From Clostridiales bacterium (GTDB lineage Bacteria > Bacillota > Clostridia > Christensenellales > Aristaeellaceae): a stretch of 6,282 nt of DNA. Location: contig SFOF01000174.1 of NCBI GenBank assembly GCA_004552515.1, positions 1 to 6,282 on the forward strand. Reading direction: 5' to 3'. The notes beneath the pieces are model-generated. The model saw only the letters and a program-made list of their open reading frames with translations, made no database searches and had not been told where the DNA came from. Position numbers and translations under genes: made by a program. Below, one piece after another: positions 4,454 through 6,282 of the stretch (positions are counted from its first letter, which is position 1; the number at the start of each line of letters is the position of its first letter).

Positions 4454-6282
4454 CTATTCCTCCGCCTCGCCGTCCAGCTTATCACGGATCAGGCCGAGCA
4501 CCTCCTTCTGCTTCACAGCCGGCGTGAGCGTGCGGGGCATGCCGCCCAGCAGCGGATCCTGCTGGCAGACGTTCTTCCAGTCGCACTTGTCGCACGAGCA
4601 GAAGCCGCTCATCTTCTTAGGATCGATGCCGGTTTTGCCCGCGGCGATTTCGTCGGTCATGCGCGCGGCGGCCTCTATGGCGTAGCGGATCAGCAACGCA
4701 AAGCCGTCCTCATCCAGCATGGAGGCCGAGCTTTGCGGCGTGCCGTCGCTCTTCAGCGTCAGATTGACGATCTTATCCACGCCCGGCGACATGGCCTTCA
4801 GCACGGCCTGATCGTTGATATACAGTCCGCTCAGGCGCAGCTCCTTCACGCGCTCGCCCTCGACGGCCTCCGGATCGCGCGATTCGCTCTCCACCACCGG
4901 ATCGGCCACCTTGAAATAGAACGCGCCCGCCGGATGATTCTCGCCGCGCCCCAGCGCCGCCGCCAGATAGATGATCAATTGCAGCTGAAGCCCGAAATAC
5001 AGCCGCGAGAGATTCAGCTCGCTCATTCCGCTCTTGTAGTCGATCACGCGCAGCCAGGTTTCGTCCTGATCGTTCCAGCGGTCGATGCGGTCGATGCGCC
5101 CCTGCACGGGCACGTCGCCCGAGGACGTATGCAGCACGACGGCCGGCGCGTATTCGCCGAACTTCACCTCCAGTGCGAACGGCTCGAAGCCGCTCTGGGA
5201 GAGCTGACGCGTCGCCGTCCTCGCCGCGCGCCGGGCGATCATCCTCATGCGCCGGCTGTGCGCCAGCATGACGGGATTGTCGCCCAGCGGCCCGTCCATC
5301 ATGGGCGCGAGCAGACGCTCGGCCACCGCGTCCATCCGCTCGACGGCCTCCTCGGCGCTCATGCCGCCCGAGCGCGCGCCCCGCAGGAAATCCTCCATCG
5401 CCGCGTGATAGAACGTGCCCTCGTCGGCCTTACTGAGCGCGTACGGCTCGAGCTTCTCCGGGCGCAGGCCGTACTGAATAAAGTGCATGAACGGGCAGGC
5501 GGCGTATTTTTCAAGCCGCGTCACGCTGACCGAGGTCGGCCCGCCGTAGAGCTTCTTCGCCGTCGCGCGGTCAATGTCGGCTGAAAAGGCCCGCGCTGCC
5601 GCCGCTTTTCGGAGATTTGCCATCTCGAGGGAAGCCGTCTCCAGCCGGGAGAGCGACGCGAACGCCGCGCGCTGCGGCTCCGTCAATTCGCCCGAGGACA
5701 GCGCGCTCGAAAGCTGCACAAGCGCCGCGTCCGGTGCGTTCAGCATGAGACGCGCCGTTCTGTCCGCCTCCGCCAGGCCGCCGCTGTCGTGCAGCGCAGG
5801 GAACACGGCGCGCAGCCGCCCGACCACCGAGCCGGGCATGACCGCCGCGCCCTCCGCGTCGGACAGCGCATAGGTGAATATGACGAAGCGCCGCGCCATG
5901 GCCAGCGTCGCGCTCAGGTCGATGGCGGACAGACGGGTGCGGTCGCCCGCGTCGGGGGCCAGCCACACGCCCTTTTCGCCGCCCAGCAGCTCGCGCTCGC
6001 GGGTCTGGAACAGGCCGCTCTGCGAGGAAGCGCGCATTTCGTTGCAGCCCATGATGAAGAGCGTATCCACGCCCCCGCCGCGCAGATGGTTCAGGCTGCC
6101 GATCATCACCGCGTCGCCCGACTGCGGCAGCGGCTTGATGTCGGACGCGGCCAGAGACTGCGTGATCATCTCGGAAACGTCGCGCGCGCCCAGCGGCGTG
6201 TCGGCCATAAGCGCGGTCATCTGATCCAGCGTCGTGATCAGCCGGTTCCAGACCTGCGCGTTCTCGTTGGCCGCCTCCCACA
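4454..6282 (-). CDS. addB: AddB-type subunit of the AddAB helicase-nuclease, C-terminal part
   Basis: The visible 608 residues (the N-terminus lies beyond the right edge; AddB is usually about 1,150) are the C-terminal half of AddB, which with AddA resects double-strand DNA ends to start RecA-dependent repair. Numbering from the edge, 1-250 is the helicase-like part, with IGSLNHLRGGGVDTLFIMGCN matching the AddB segment before the usual GVFP, which is changed here to EMRASS. The RecB-family nuclease domain follows: H292 with E296 (FYHAAMEDF), GRIDRID (394-400), IDYKSG (413-418) and Q434-x3-Y438. All four iron-sulfur cysteines are present: C262 in YAACPFMHF, and C563, C566, C572 in the CxxCx5C near the C-terminus. 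The nuclease therefore looks intact and active. The reading frame is open to the edge, so the internal Met at 6220 is not the start. A terminator follows the stop codon and addA is not downstream, unlike the common addB-addA order. Confidence 0.9.
   Translation of the reverse strand, partial: WEAANENAQVWNRLITTLDQMTALMADTPLGARDVSEMITQSLAASDIKPLPQSGDAVMIGSLNHLRGGGVDTLFIMGCNEMRASSQSGLFQTRERELLGGEKGVWLAPDAGDRTRLSAIDLSATLAMARRFVIFTYALSDAEGAAVMPGSVVGRLRAVFPALHDSGGLAEADRTARLMLNAPDAALVQLSSALSSGELTEPQRAAFASLSRLETASLEMANLRKAAAARAFSADIDRATAKKLYGGPTSVSVTRLEKYAACPFMHFIQYGLRPEKLEPYALSKADEGTFYHAAMEDFLRGARSGGMSAEEAVERMDAVAERLLAPMMDGPLGDNPVMLAHSRRMRMIARRAARTATRQLSQSGFEPFALEVKFGEYAPAVVLHTSSGDVPVQGRIDRIDRWNDQDETWLRVIDYKSGMSELNLSRLYFGLQLQLIIYLAAALGRGENHPAGAFYFKVADPVVESESRDPEAVEGERVKELRLSGLYINDQAVLKAMSPGVDKIVNLTLKSDGTPQSSASMLDEDGFALLIRYAIEAAARMTDEIAAGKTGIDPKKMSGFCSCDKCDWKNVCQQDPLLGGMPRTLTPAVKQKEVLGLIRDKLDGEAEE

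Noticed and set aside
4733..5584. Plus-strand open frame of 283 codons inside addB
   Set aside because: It lies opposite the conserved AddB nuclease domain and reads as a His/Arg-rich shadow.

Overview
The window looks like chromosomal DNA from a GC-rich member of the Bacillota, probably class Clostridia. The evidence is a Spo0A-type effector domain, an AddB-type recombination nuclease subunit, a MarR regulator with strong GGAGG-type ribosome binding sites, near-consensus sigma-A promoters and U-tailed hairpin terminators. No plasmid, phage, transposase, rRNA, tRNA or CRISPR signature was seen. Genus cannot be called from this alone.

Layout. Positions 1-760 hold no convincing gene. A clear rightward terminator at 180-221 closes something that enters from the left edge. 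It is followed by anonymous DNA and then an AT-rich tract carrying an extended -10 promoter (725-754). That promoter drives a rightward gene (792-1487) for an unusual Spo0A-like protein with a recognisable Spo0A C-terminal DNA-binding domain behind a degenerate receiver-like domain. A gene-free convergent gap of about 370 bp follows. On the minus strand lies a two-gene unit, a MarR regulator (3598-3131) followed by an unrecognised 401-residue helical protein (3061-1856). Rightward from the same control region runs a small HEAT-repeat protein (3784-4119) with a strong terminator. The right end is filled by the C-terminal 608 residues of AddB on the minus strand (6282-4454), ending in its own terminator with no addA behind it.

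The most interesting part is the control region 3599-3783. Two good promoters point at each other: the rightward one at 3659-3686 and the leftward one at 3767-3739. Their 5' transcript ends should overlap in antisense. Two 20-bp palindromes (3697-3716 and 3730-3749) lie in and beside the overlap, and the second covers the leftward -10 box. The simplest reading is that the MarR protein binds one or both palindromes and controls both its own unit and the HEAT-repeat gene. That would make MarR, the 401-residue protein and the HEAT-repeat protein a small uncharacterised regulon. This functional link is inference.
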